From the NCBI GenBank assembly GCA_022799035.1, contig JAAWNQ010000004.1, forward strand, positions 1-64,000: 64,000 bases of DNA. The letters run 5' to 3'. Position numbers and translations under genes: made by a program. This document shows, in pieces, positions 43,471 to 50,848 of the stretch (within the stretch, counting starts at the first letter, position 1; each line of letters begins with the position of its first letter). Below the pieces are notes generated by a model that worked only from the letters and a program-made list of their open reading frames with translations, was not told the origin of the DNA and made no database searches. Origin of the DNA: Oscillospiraceae bacterium (GTDB taxonomy: Bacteria > Bacillota > Clostridia > Oscillospirales > Oscillospiraceae).

Positions 43471-44319
43471 ATGTCCGCCAAATTCGGACCCGCCGGCAAC
43501 CCCGACGCCTTTCCCTATAAATCCTCCGTAGACGCTCCCAGATGGCTGAGGGAGATCGGCCTGGACTGCTACGAATACCAATGCGGCAAGGGGGTCAACG
43601 TGGGGGAGGCCACCGCCCGAAAGCTGGGCCAGGCCGCCATAGAGGCGGGTATCTCCCTGTCCCTCCACGCCCCCTACTTCATCAACCTTGCCAACCCCGA
43701 TCCTGAGAGCCTTCGCAAGACCACCGGCTATATTTTGTCCGCCTGTCAGGCGGCGGATTGGATGGGGGCCAACCGGGTGGTGGTCCACACCGGAGCCCTG
43801 ATGAAGCGCACCCGGCGGGAGGCCCTGGACATCGCCCTCCGCTCCATGGGCGAGATCCTGAAGGTCTGGGAGGGCGAGGGGTACAGCCACATCGCCCTCT
43901 GCCCCGAGACCATGGGCAAGATCGGCCAACTGGGCGACCTCGCTGAAGTCCTGGAGTTATGCGGACTGGACCAGCGTCTCATCCCCTGCGTCGACTTCGG
44001 ACACCTCTACGCCCGGACCCTGGGGGCGCTCACCGGCCCCGAGGCCTGCCGGACCATGCTGGACGATATGGAAAAGGCCCTTGGCCCCCAGCGGGCCCGG
44101 ACCTTCCACAGCCACTTCTCCCAGATCGAGTTCACCCCCGCCGGGGGAGAGAAATGTCACCGGACCTTTGATGACAACGGCGGCTTCGGCCCCGACCCGG
44201 CCCCCCTCATGGCGGAGGTGGCCCGCCGCGGCTGGGAACCCACCTTCATCTGCGAGAGCGCCGGGACCCAGGACAAGGACGCCCTGACCATGAAGGATCT
44301 CTACCTAAAGGCGCAGTAA
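43471..44319 (+). CDS. Endonuclease IV (Nfo)-like TIM-barrel protein
   Basis: 282-aa xylose-isomerase-like TIM barrel of the AP endonuclease 2 family. Metal ligands fit LSLHAPYFINL, RVVVHTGAL, ALCPETMGK, CVDFGHLYA, FHSHFSQIEFTPAGGEK and FICESAG. Endonuclease IV uses three zinc ions to cut at abasic sites; several histidine and glutamate positions are kept, but GHLYA replaces the usual CHAFA, so catalysis on abasic DNA is likely but not certain. Its last 15 bp overlap the convergent DUF6809-like gene. Confidence 0.83.
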   Translation: MSAKFGPAGNPDAFPYKSSVDAPRWLREIGLDCYEYQCGKGVNVGEATARKLGQAAIEAGISLSLHAPYFINLANPDPESLRKTTGYILSACQAADWMGANRVVVHTGALMKRTRREALDIALRSMGEILKVWEGEGYSHIALCPETMGKIGQLGDLAEVLELCGLDQRLIPCVDFGHLYARTLGALTGPEACRTMLDDMEKALGPQRARTFHSHFSQIEFTPAGGEKCHRTFDDNGGFGPDPAPLMAEVARRGWEPTFICESAGTQDKDALTMKDLYLKAQ

Positions 44320-44538
44320 CTCTATCCCCAGCCGTATCCCATTGAGAAGATAGCGCCGACATTCTATCTCCATGTACTCCCAATGGGCGTCTATAAATTT
44401 ATCCATAAGCTCCGTCCCTACCGCCGCCTCAATCTTATCTCCCAATTTGTCCCGGAGTTCTCTATTCTCTAAATACTCCTCTGTTTTGGGGGTTGGCTCC
44501 TGCCAAAGCAGATCAAATAACTCTTCTAAGAAATCCAC
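44305..44538 (-). CDS. DUF6809-like small protein
   Basis: 77-aa acidic helical protein starting with GTG (MDFLEELFDLLWQEPTPKTE) after AGAGGTGAT. The ELFDLL...P...EY, DKLGDKIEAAVG and HWEYMEIECRRYLLNGIRLG blocks resemble DUF6809, a family found next to phage-type regulators in Firmicutes. It is divergent from an XRE regulator, with an operator-like repeat in the shared spacer and lower GC than its surroundings. Function unknown. Confidence 0.65.
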   Translation of the reverse strand: MDFLEELFDLLWQEPTPKTEEYLENRELRDKLGDKIEAAVGTELMDKFIDAHWEYMEIECRRYLLNGIRLGIELLRL

Positions 44539-44541
44539 AAA

Positions 44542-44577
44542 ATCACCTCTAAGTATAGTTTATCACCTTTAAGTGTA
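44542..44577. promoter_or_regulatory. Two operator-like direct repeats (20-bp period)
   Basis: ATCACCTCTAAGTATA at 44542-44557 and ATCACCTTTAAGTGTA at 44562-44577 differ at two of 16 positions and are spaced exactly 20 bp apart, about two helical turns. The second copy lies between the -35 and -10 of the leftward promoter; the first covers its transcription start and Shine-Dalgarno. They are likely binding sites of the adjacent XRE repressor. Confidence 0.6.
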
Positions 44578-44585
44578 ATTGTCAA
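44557..44585 (-). promoter_or_regulatory. Promoter of DUF6809-like gene
   Basis: Minus-strand TTGACA (44580-44585), 17-nt spacer, TAAACT (44557-44562). Confidence 0.75.
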
Positions 44586-44596
44586 GGGAGGATATT

Positions 44597-44815
44597 ATGT
44601 TTGACCAGCAAAAATTCTCTACCCGTCTTCGAAAGCTACGGAAGGATGCCAATATTTCTCAAAAGATTTTGGCCGATACCATCGGGGTCTGTACAAATCA
44701 AATCAGCCAGATGGAAAAGGGTGCAAAAACCACATCTCTCGCAAAGCTGTGCCTCCTCTGCGACTATTTCAACGTCTCCGCCGACTACCTTCTGGGCCGC
44801 ACGGATACCCCATAA
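44597..44815 (+). CDS. XRE-family transcriptional regulator
   Basis: 72-aa single-domain Cro/cI-type regulator. The HTH runs over KLRKDANISQKILADTIG and NQISQMEKGAKTTSLAKL, with the usual FNVSADYLLGR ending. ATG at 44597 follows GGGAGGAT; the track starts at an upstream TTG without a site. It likely binds the twin repeats in the divergent spacer and so controls the DUF6809-like gene and itself. Base composition is more AT-rich than the neighbours, consistent with transfer. Confidence 0.88.
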   Translation: MFDQQKFSTRLRKLRKDANISQKILADTIGVCTNQISQMEKGAKTTSLAKLCLLCDYFNVSADYLLGRTDTP

Positions 44816-44874
44816 GACGGATGGGGAGTACCGTTTGGTTGATGGTTGCGATCAAAGCTATCCGTTGCGTGGTT

Positions 44875-44914
44875 CTGAAGGACTATTCTTTTCGAGAAAA
44901 GAATAGCCCCTCAG
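44875..44914. repeat. Strong hairpin
   Basis: 18-bp stem CTGAAGGACTATTCTTTT / AAAAGAATAGCCCCTCAG with two wobble-type positions and a CGAG loop, 60 bp after the XRE stop. Wobble pairs form when the minus strand is transcribed. There is no T run beyond the stem. Confidence 0.7.
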
Positions 44915-45351
44915 ACTCCCCAAGAAAAGCATTCTGACGGTGTTGTTTCCGGCTTATCCATAAAGTTAGGATAGCTCCTCCAGCCCCACTGCCGTTACCG
45001 TCCGGAAAAGAGGCAGATATTTGCCGCTGACCGGGAAACGCCTGGAGACATCCGGTCGTTTCGTTGGCGGCGGGGCCGCGGGGCCACACCCCACCCAGGC
45101 GGCGCGCCCCACAGGAGCCTCCCACCCAGGCGGTGGGGAGTTCAGCGAAGAACCCAAAGGTCATGATGTTTTTAGCGGCAGCGGCGCAAGAGGGACGGCG
45201 GGTCGACATGAGGGAGCCGCCGGTCAATAACGGGCGTGACCTTAGGGTTTTCATTCGAGGGATAACCCGGCAGCTCCCATCCCACGTAAGGTTGTACCGC
45301 AGTTCCCCCCATCCTCCACTGGTCTTATGCCCTTAAAGATTCGGAGTCCAG

Positions 45352-45394
45352 AACCGCTTCTAAAGCGGTTTTGGCCCCCGGCCGGGAGGCCGGG
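45352..45394 (+). repeat. Tandem hairpins upstream of M24 peptidase
   Basis: AACCGCTT-CTA-AAGCGGTT followed by TTTT-less GGCC, then CCCGGCC-GGGA-GGCCGGG followed by AAAAA. They could be weak attenuators or parts of the upstream element. Confidence 0.5.
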
Positions 45395-45521
45395 AAAAAG
45401 TGTTGCTCCCAACCAAGCAGTTGAAAAAACATATTAAAGTATAAAACTAACCCAACGGGCAAATGAATTGCCCCTTTCCCCATCAAAAATAGCAACCTAT
45501 AAGGAAGGAAGGCTTTACACC

Positions 45522-46586
45522 ATGAACCATCTGAAACAGATCGCCTCCAAGCTCCCGGAATACCAAATCGACGCCATGCTCTGCTCCTCCGAACCCGGCG
45601 AGTTCTACGCCGTGGGCCTCCACGGGGAGGGCTACGCCATCGTCACCCCCACCGCCGCCCGCTATATCACCGACTCCCGGTATATCGAGGTGGCGGGCGA
45701 GACCGTAACGGATGCCGAGGTCGTCCTGGTGGACGGCCAGCGCAACTACGCCGCCATGCTCAACGAGTTCATCGACGCCCACGGTATCAAGACCCTGGGC
45801 GTGGAGGACGGCTACATGTCCCTGTGGCAGTATAACGCCCTCAACAAGGACCTCCACGCCAAACTGGTCCCCGCCAACGGCCTTATCACCGGGCTCCGGG
45901 CCAGCAAGGACGAGGAGGAGTTCTCCCGCATGGTGAAAGCCCAGGAGATCACCGACAGGGCCTTCTCCGAGATCCTGAACTTCATCAAGCCCGGCATGAC
46001 CGAGGCCGAGATCGCCGCCAAGCTGGTCTTTGACATGATGCGCTTCGGGGCCCAGCGGACCAGCTTTGACCCCATCGTGGCCTCCGGCCCCAACGGCAGC
46101 AAGCCTCACGCCATCCCCGGTCCCCGCCAGGTCCGCGCCGGGGAGTTCATCACCATGGACTTCGGCTGTGTCTACGAGGGCTACTGCTCCGATATGACCC
46201 GCACCATCGCCCTGGGCTCCATCGACGAGGACAAGAAACGGGTCTACGAGACCGTTCTGGCCGCCCAGAAGGCGGGTATCGCCGTCTCCAAGGCCGGGGT
46301 CCCCGGCGTGGATATCCACAGGGCCGCCGCCCAGGTCATCCAGGAGGCGGGCTACGGCCCCTACTTCGGCCACGGTTACGGCCACAGCGTAGGCATTGAG
46401 ATCCACGAGAGTCCTAACGCCAACACCCGGGATCATACCCCCATGCCCTTGGGGGCCATGGTCTCCGCCGAGCCGGGCATCTACCTTCCCGGCCAGTTCG
46501 GCGTCCGCATTGAGGACGTGGTCCGCATGGACAAGGACGGCTGTACCGACATTACCCACTCCCCCAAGGAGCTTATCATCCTGTAA
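45522..46586 (+). CDS. M24B metallopeptidase, Xaa-Pro aminopeptidase/dipeptidase type
   Basis: 354-aa cytosolic peptidase releasing residues next to proline. The N-terminal creatinase-like domain (1-125) precedes the pita-bread domain with the five metal ligands: TMDFGCVYEGYCSDMTRTIA (two Asp), HGYGHSVGIEIHESP (His), SAEPGIYLPGQFG (Glu) and GVRIEDVV (Glu). ATG at 45522 is preceded by AAGGAAGGAAGG. The track ORF adds 18 residues. GNAT and VanX-like genes follow closely, suggesting a three-gene unit. Confidence 0.93.
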   Translation: MNHLKQIASKLPEYQIDAMLCSSEPGEFYAVGLHGEGYAIVTPTAARYITDSRYIEVAGETVTDAEVVLVDGQRNYAAMLNEFIDAHGIKTLGVEDGYMSLWQYNALNKDLHAKLVPANGLITGLRASKDEEEFSRMVKAQEITDRAFSEILNFIKPGMTEAEIAAKLVFDMMRFGAQRTSFDPIVASGPNGSKPHAIPGPRQVRAGEFITMDFGCVYEGYCSDMTRTIALGSIDEDKKRVYETVLAAQKAGIAVSKAGVPGVDIHRAAAQVIQEAGYGPYFGHGYGHSVGIEIHESPNANTRDHTPMPLGAMVSAEPGIYLPGQFGVRIEDVVRMDKDGCTDITHSPKELIIL

Positions 46587-46598
46587 AGGAGACTTTTT

Positions 46599-47270
46599 AT
46601 GGTTATCGAGATCATCCAGCGGGAGATCCCCACCCGCGGCATCGGCTACCTGATCCTCCGGGACTGCCCTGAGGACCGACTGGACGAAGGTCTGAAAAAA
46701 GGCATGGAGCGGCTGAAAAAAGCCGGGGCCAAGCAGGTCCTGGCCACCTCCCTGCCCGACGGCGAGCCCTTCCACACCGGTCCTGTCGGCATCTGGCGGC
46801 TCACCCATGTCCACGATATCCTCCGTTTGGAGCGGCCCCTTCCCGCCGAAAAGCCGGAGCTTCGTCTGAATCTTCGCTCTCCCAAGCGTGGCCAGGAGGA
46901 GGCCCTCTACCTGGACCTGGTGAACCGGGCCTTCCGGGAAGTGCCCAACGCCTCCACCCAGCGTTCCTCCGACCTGCGCAGGCAGAATCACCGTTACTCC
47001 CTGGCCTACCAAGGAGACAAGCTGGTGGGGGCCTATGAGCTGGACCTGTCCGAACAGGTCCCCGAGCTGGTCACTCTGGCGGTGGAACCTGATCTCTGGC
47101 GGCAGGGGCTGGGCCGCTCTCTCCTCCGCGCTGCCCTGGACTCCCTGGGCTCCAAGACCCCCTCCTGCTTCCTCCGGGTCTCCTCCGCCAACCCGGCGGC
47201 CCTGGCCCTGTATGAGTCCGAGGGCTTTGCCCAAACCGGGGTGGTCTCCAGCTGGTTCGAGGTGGTCTAA
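46599..47270 (+). CDS. GNAT-family N-acetyltransferase with N-terminal extension
   Basis: 223 aa. The C-terminal half is a GNAT domain: VTLAVEPDLWRQGLGRSLLR carries the acetyl-CoA pyrophosphate loop (R-Q-G-L-G-R) and NPAALALYESEGFAQTG the family ending. The N-terminal 95 residues (KAGAKQVLATSLPDGEPFHT) could be a degenerate second GNAT-like half. It starts 12 bp after the peptidase stop, with AAAGGAGA, and ends 1 bp before the VanX-like gene. Acceptor unknown. Confidence 0.8.
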   Translation: MVIEIIQREIPTRGIGYLILRDCPEDRLDEGLKKGMERLKKAGAKQVLATSLPDGEPFHTGPVGIWRLTHVHDILRLERPLPAEKPELRLNLRSPKRGQEEALYLDLVNRAFREVPNASTQRSSDLRRQNHRYSLAYQGDKLVGAYELDLSEQVPELVTLAVEPDLWRQGLGRSLLRAALDSLGSKTPSCFLRVSSANPAALALYESEGFAQTGVVSSWFEVV

Positions 47271-47271
47271 G

Positions 47272-47985
47272 GTGCTCCCCAGCGAATTTCTCACCCCCAT
47301 CCCTTCCCCTCCCTATGAGGACTGGGACAGCGTCCCCCCTCCCCAGGAGTGCGGCGAACCCTTGGTGGACCCCACCCTTCTCTCCCCCAGGATCACATAC
47401 GGCGCGGCCTATCTCCGCCAGGGTCTTCCAGGGGAAGCCGCCTGCCTTGTCCGTGAGACCGTGGCCCGAAAGCTGTGCCAGGCCGCGGAGAGGCTGCCCC
47501 AGGGATATGGGATCTATATCTTCGACTCCCTCCGCTCCCTGCGGGTGCAGAAGGCCCTTTATGACCAGTACCGGCTCACAGCGGAGAAGGAGCATCCCGG
47601 CCTTGGCCCCCAGGAGCTTGACGCCATTATCGACGAGTTTGTGGCCCTCCCGGTAAAGCGTCTGGACAAGCCCTCCCCCCACGCCACCGGCGGAGCGGTG
47701 GATCTCACTCTCACAAGGGATGACCGGCTTTTGGACATGGGTACAGGCTTTGACGATTTCACCCCCATGGCCTACACCAACGCCCTGGAATCCCACTGTC
47801 CCCCTGGGCTGGAGGAGGCCCGGCAAAACCGCCGGCTGCTCTATCATCTGATGGCCTCGGTGGGCCTTGTCAACTACTCCAGCGAGTGGTGGCACTACGC
47901 CTACGGCGAACGCCAGTGGGCCGTCCGAACAGGCCACGCCCCCATCTACGGCTTCTGCCCGGAGTGCGATTTTGAAACAGACTAA
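47272..47985 (+). CDS. VanX-like D-Ala-D-Ala dipeptidase (M15D)
   Basis: 237-aa zinc dipeptidase. The zinc and catalytic motifs are SPHATGGAVDLTL (S-x-H-x-x-G-x-A-x-D) and EWWHYAYG (E-x-x-H). IYIFDSLRSLRVQKALYDQY contains the conserved Arg region. VanX cleaves D-Ala-D-Ala in glycopeptide resistance, but similar housekeeping enzymes recycle or scavenge D-Ala peptides; no vanH, vanA or VanRS genes are near. The start is GTG at 47272, one base after the GNAT stop, with GAGGTGGT as ribosome binding site; the track start lies inside the GNAT gene. Confidence 0.87.
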   Translation: MLPSEFLTPIPSPPYEDWDSVPPPQECGEPLVDPTLLSPRITYGAAYLRQGLPGEAACLVRETVARKLCQAAERLPQGYGIYIFDSLRSLRVQKALYDQYRLTAEKEHPGLGPQELDAIIDEFVALPVKRLDKPSPHATGGAVDLTLTRDDRLLDMGTGFDDFTPMAYTNALESHCPPGLEEARQNRRLLYHLMASVGLVNYSSEWWHYAYGERQWAVRTGHAPIYGFCPECDFETD

Positions 47986-47992
47986 AAAGAAT

Positions 47993-48030
47993 AAAAAGGA
48001 GCGGACTTTTTCAAAAGTCCGCTCCTTTTT
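47993..48030 (+). terminator. Terminator after VanX-like gene
   Basis: 18-bp perfect stem AAAAAGGAGCGGACTTTT with loop TC and T run. It also works leftward. Confidence 0.9.
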
Positions 48031-48070
48031 TAGTTACAAATAGTTACAATTTTGTAACTATTTGTAACTA
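48031..48070. repeat. Perfect 40-bp palindrome
   Basis: Two 19-bp arms with a 2-nt centre, built from four copies of TAGTTACAAA/TTTGTAACTA-type units (two direct, two inverted). It fills the gap between the terminator and the stop codon of the converging lipoprotein gene. It is AT-rich in GC-rich surroundings. Confidence 0.9.
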
Positions 48071-48760
48071 TTACATCTCAAAAAACTTTCCGATATACCG
48101 GCCCAGAAAGGGGTAGGACTTCATCTCCGTAATGACCCCCTCCTCCACCGTTACCTCCAGCTTAGCGCCATAGGCCCCGAAATTTTTCTTCTCCGACAGC
48201 GGGTACCCCAGCGCTTCCGCCTCCTCCGCGGTAAGCCCCACCTTCAAGCCGTACCGGGTCTCATAGCTATCGCCGGTTATTGTTGCAAAAACGATCCATT
48301 CCCGGCCTTCTTCCCCCTCAATATCGGCCCAAAAGTCGTCCTCCGCAGGATAGTTGTCCTTGTCCACCTCCGCCTTGTATTCCAGGTAGGCCGCCGTGGG
48401 GGCGGTGGTGGTGAGCTCCAGGCCGGGAGCGGTGTAGACCCGGCGAATACACCAGTTCGTGTCCTCGCCGTACATCTCCTCCCAGGGGCTCTCCTCCTTG
48501 AGCACCAGGCTGTCCCGCACCTCCTGGGGCAGCTCGTCCAGGGGGATATGCCCCAGGCCTACCACAGCGGCATGGTCGTCCTCCGCACTGGGGTCCCCTG
48601 TCCAAGAAAAGGCAGGGCCGCGGGTGGGCTCCGGCGTTGAGGCAGGCTCCGGGGTGAACATTGCCACCGGGGTGGGGACCGCCATCTCTGTTGGGGCCGG
48701 GGCAATACAGCCTGCCAGCAGGCTTAAGGACAACAGTGCGAAAGCTAGGCCTTTTTTCAT
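48071..48760 (-). CDS. Hypothetical lipoprotein
   Basis: 229 aa. The start at 48760 follows AGGGGAGATAAGG and gives a signal with lipobox SLLAGC. A Pro/Thr-rich spacer (about 22-50) precedes the globular part, which ends in an unusual strand-rich segment (YGAKLEVTVEEGVITEMKSY) similar in style to FMN-binding or PepSY-like domains, though not clearly either. Extracellular, membrane-attached. The gene is last in the leftward cluster, 55 bp after rsfS. Confidence 0.72.
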   Translation of the reverse strand: MKKGLAFALLSLSLLAGCIAPAPTEMAVPTPVAMFTPEPASTPEPTRGPAFSWTGDPSAEDDHAAVVGLGHIPLDELPQEVRDSLVLKEESPWEEMYGEDTNWCIRRVYTAPGLELTTTAPTAAYLEYKAEVDKDNYPAEDDFWADIEGEEGREWIVFATITGDSYETRYGLKVGLTAEEAEALGYPLSEKKNFGAYGAKLEVTVEEGVITEMKSYPFLGRYIGKFFEM

Positions 48761-48815
48761 CCTTATCTCCCCTTCTAAACCGCAGGGCACGGCAATTCTG
48801 CCGTGCCCCACAAGG

Positions 48816-49175
48816 TCAATTTTCCGTCAAAATTTCGCCCAGGTCCACAGGGGTGGCGTCGCTCCAGAGGCGCTCCAGGTCGTAGAACTCCCGGGCCTCC
48901 TCGTTGAAGATGTGGACCACCACCGCGGAGAAGTCCAGCAGGATCCAGGTGCCGCCCCGGTGGCCCTCCACATGGTGGGGGGGCTCCCCGGCCTCCTTCA
49001 TCTCCTTTTCGCAGACGTCGGCCAGGGCCTTGATCTGGGTGGAGGAGGTGGCGGAGCAAAGTACGAAATAGTCGGCCAGGGTGGTGAGATGGCCGGTCTC
49101 CAGGACCTTGATATCCAGTCCCTTTTTGCTGTCAAGGGCCTTGGCAAGCAGTAAAGCGGTTTCCTTGGGTGTCAT
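48816..49175 (-). CDS. rsfS: Ribosome silencing factor RsfS
   Basis: 119-aa Iojap-family protein that binds L14 and blocks subunit joining in starvation. Family motifs are LLAKALDSKKGLDIKVLE, LADYFVLCSATSSTQIKALA, HHVEGHRGGTWILLDF and VVHIFNEEAREFYDLERLW. The start follows AAGGAAAGGAG. The order nadD-yqeK then rsfS with an LCP gene between them is common in Firmicutes. Confidence 0.95.
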   Translation of the reverse strand: MTPKETALLLAKALDSKKGLDIKVLETGHLTTLADYFVLCSATSSTQIKALADVCEKEMKEAGEPPHHVEGHRGGTWILLDFSAVVVHIFNEEAREFYDLERLWSDATPVDLGEILTEN

Positions 49176-49249
49176 AGAAATGACTCCTTTCCTTGGTAAG
49201 GGATGGGTTCAAGCCCCATCCACACAGAGTATCCTTCAGCTTCTTCCCG

Positions 49250-50845
49250 TCACATGGGGGGCAGGATGGGCTCCTCCTCCACAGGGGGCGGGGTAAAGAC
49301 CGGGACGGCCGTCTCCGCGGGGGGCGGAGTGGACTCCGGGTCCGGGGAGTGGGTGGGAGCGGAGGTCTCGGCGGGAGCCTCGCTGTTCCCGGGGGTAGGC
49401 TCCGGCTCCTCGCTTTCCGTGGGCCGGGGACTGCTGCTGGGACGGGGGCTGGCCGGGGGCCGGGTGAAGCTGCCCGGGGGCAGGATCACATCCTGGCTCT
49501 CAGACGGCCGGGGGGACTCTGTGGGCAGGCCGCTCTCCCCCGGGCCGGGGCTCCCCGAGGCCTCGGGATCCTCCGGAAGCTCACTCTCCTCCGGATCGGG
49601 GGTGGCGGAGGGCCGGGGGACATTATCCATAGTAGCCAGCTTCAACTCCCCAAGCCGGATATCGTTTTCATAGGGATTAAACCCATTGTTGACCACCTTG
49701 ACGATCTGGCTGCCTGTGGGCAGGATGTGGGCGTTTCCGGCGCTGTACCAGGGCAGGGTCTCAAACTTCACATTGTCCATGTCAAGCCCGGTGAGAGCGG
49801 ACTGGGCAAAGTAGGCGATGTTGCCGGCAGAGAGGTCGGTGACCACATTTTTCTGGAAGATGGATACATACTCCCCCAAATTGTTCAGCAGCTTATCCAT
49901 CTGCAGACACTGCTTGATGACCTCTTTCAAGAAGGCCTGCTGGGTCTTGATCCGGCCGATATCCCCCTCGGCGTAGCCGTAGGTGTGGGAGATATGTCCC
50001 CTGTCGTCGCTGTTGTGCCGCCAACGGACCAGACCCATTGCCCCCTCCCCGTCCAGAAGCTGGTAGCCCTTTTTCAGGTCGATCTTAAAGTGCTGGGACA
50101 GGTCGTTATAATACATGTCGAAGGGCACGTCGTAGTAGACCCCGCCGATGGCGTCCACCAATTCTCCCAGGGCCTCCCACTGGACGATGACGTGGAAGTC
50201 AGGGTAAACCCCCGTCAGGTCCCGGACCGCCTTCTTCAAGCCCTGGATGCCCTTGTTCTCCTTATCTCCCCCGGCGGCGTTGTAGACCGCGTTGAGAAGC
50301 ATGAGCCGGCCATTATACAGAACGTAGGTATCCCGGGGAAGGCTCATAACACTGAGGGCCTGGTTGGGTACGTCGTAGGCCACCAGCATCATGGTATCAG
50401 AGAGCTTGCCGCCGGTATCCTGGCTCTGGCCCACCAGGAGGAAGGTGTAGAACTCCTTCTTCCTGTCGGTGGGAAGGCCGGGGATCTCCACCTCCACCAC
50501 CTCCCCCGTGAGCTCATCCACATACTGGGTGGTGATGGGGGGACGGGTCACCTCGTCAGGACCGCCCGGACCCAGTTTGCTGGGATCGGGGGGGGCGGCA
50601 AACATCTTCCAGAAGATATACACCGCCACCACCACGGCAGAGATGGCTACCAGCGCGATGTAAAGGCCCCGGAGGATCTTCTGTTTTTGGGTCAGAGGTT
50701 TTTCCTTCCTCGGGGCACCGGGGACGCCGGTACTCCGTTTGGAAGGTCGGGGGGCTGGTTTCTTCTCCATCCGCCTTCCTCCGCCTTTCCCTCCCGGTCT
50801 TCTCTCCGGGCTGTGCCCGGTCTTCTTATCCTTCGGCTCGCTCAT
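49250..50845 (-). CDS. LytR-CpsA-Psr (LCP) family wall polymer ligase
   Basis: 531-aa membrane-bound enzyme that transfers teichoic acid or polysaccharide from lipid carriers to peptidoglycan. A basic cytoplasmic N-terminus (1-50) precedes one membrane segment (about 55-80). The LCP domain carries LSDTMMLVAYDVPNQALSVM, SLPRDTYV and the Arg-rich sites LVRWRHNS and GDIGRIKTQQAFL. Residues from about 400 are a long Pro/Ser/Glu-rich tail. The gene follows nadD-yqeK by 3 bp. Confidence 0.93.
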   Translation of the reverse strand: MSEPKDKKTGHSPERRPGGKGGGRRMEKKPAPRPSKRSTGVPGAPRKEKPLTQKQKILRGLYIALVAISAVVVAVYIFWKMFAAPPDPSKLGPGGPDEVTRPPITTQYVDELTGEVVEVEIPGLPTDRKKEFYTFLLVGQSQDTGGKLSDTMMLVAYDVPNQALSVMSLPRDTYVLYNGRLMLLNAVYNAAGGDKENKGIQGLKKAVRDLTGVYPDFHVIVQWEALGELVDAIGGVYYDVPFDMYYNDLSQHFKIDLKKGYQLLDGEGAMGLVRWRHNSDDRGHISHTYGYAEGDIGRIKTQQAFLKEVIKQCLQMDKLLNNLGEYVSIFQKNVVTDLSAGNIAYFAQSALTGLDMDNVKFETLPWYSAGNAHILPTGSQIVKVVNNGFNPYENDIRLGELKLATMDNVPRPSATPDPEESELPEDPEASGSPGPGESGLPTESPRPSESQDVILPPGSFTRPPASPRPSSSPRPTESEEPEPTPGNSEAPAETSAPTHSPDPESTPPPAETAVPVFTPPPVEEEPILPPM

Positions 50846-50848
50846 AGG

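Larger units (their letters stand above)
44816..45521. other. Non-coding, hairpin-rich island of about 700 bp
   Basis: No gene with a ribosome binding site and family resemblance is visible here. It holds a very strong hairpin (44875-44914), a 13-nt direct repeat CCCACCCAGGCGG at 45090 and 45121, several GC-rich inverted repeats, and two tandem hairpins near 45352-45394. The minus-strand ORF 44883-45254 (123 aa) has no Shine-Dalgarno and ends inside the strong hairpin. It may be a structured RNA, a repeat element, or a decayed mobile element. Confidence 0.5.

Noticed and set aside
44883-45254. Minus-strand 123-aa ORF in the non-coding island
   Set aside because: No Shine-Dalgarno before its ATG, low-complexity Arg/Gly/Ala-rich product, and its end is encoded by the strong hairpin. 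Better explained as chance ORF in a GC-rich structured element.
45285-45305. T-box-like motif (AAGGTTGTACCGCAG)
   Set aside because: The essential UGG of the T-box bulge is changed to TTG, no Stem I, specifier loop or proper terminator is seen, and the downstream gene is a peptidase.
47272-47985. Glycopeptide (vancomycin) resistance cluster
   Set aside because: Only a VanX-like dipeptidase is present; no ligase (vanA/vanB), vanH or regulators nearby, so a housekeeping role is more likely.
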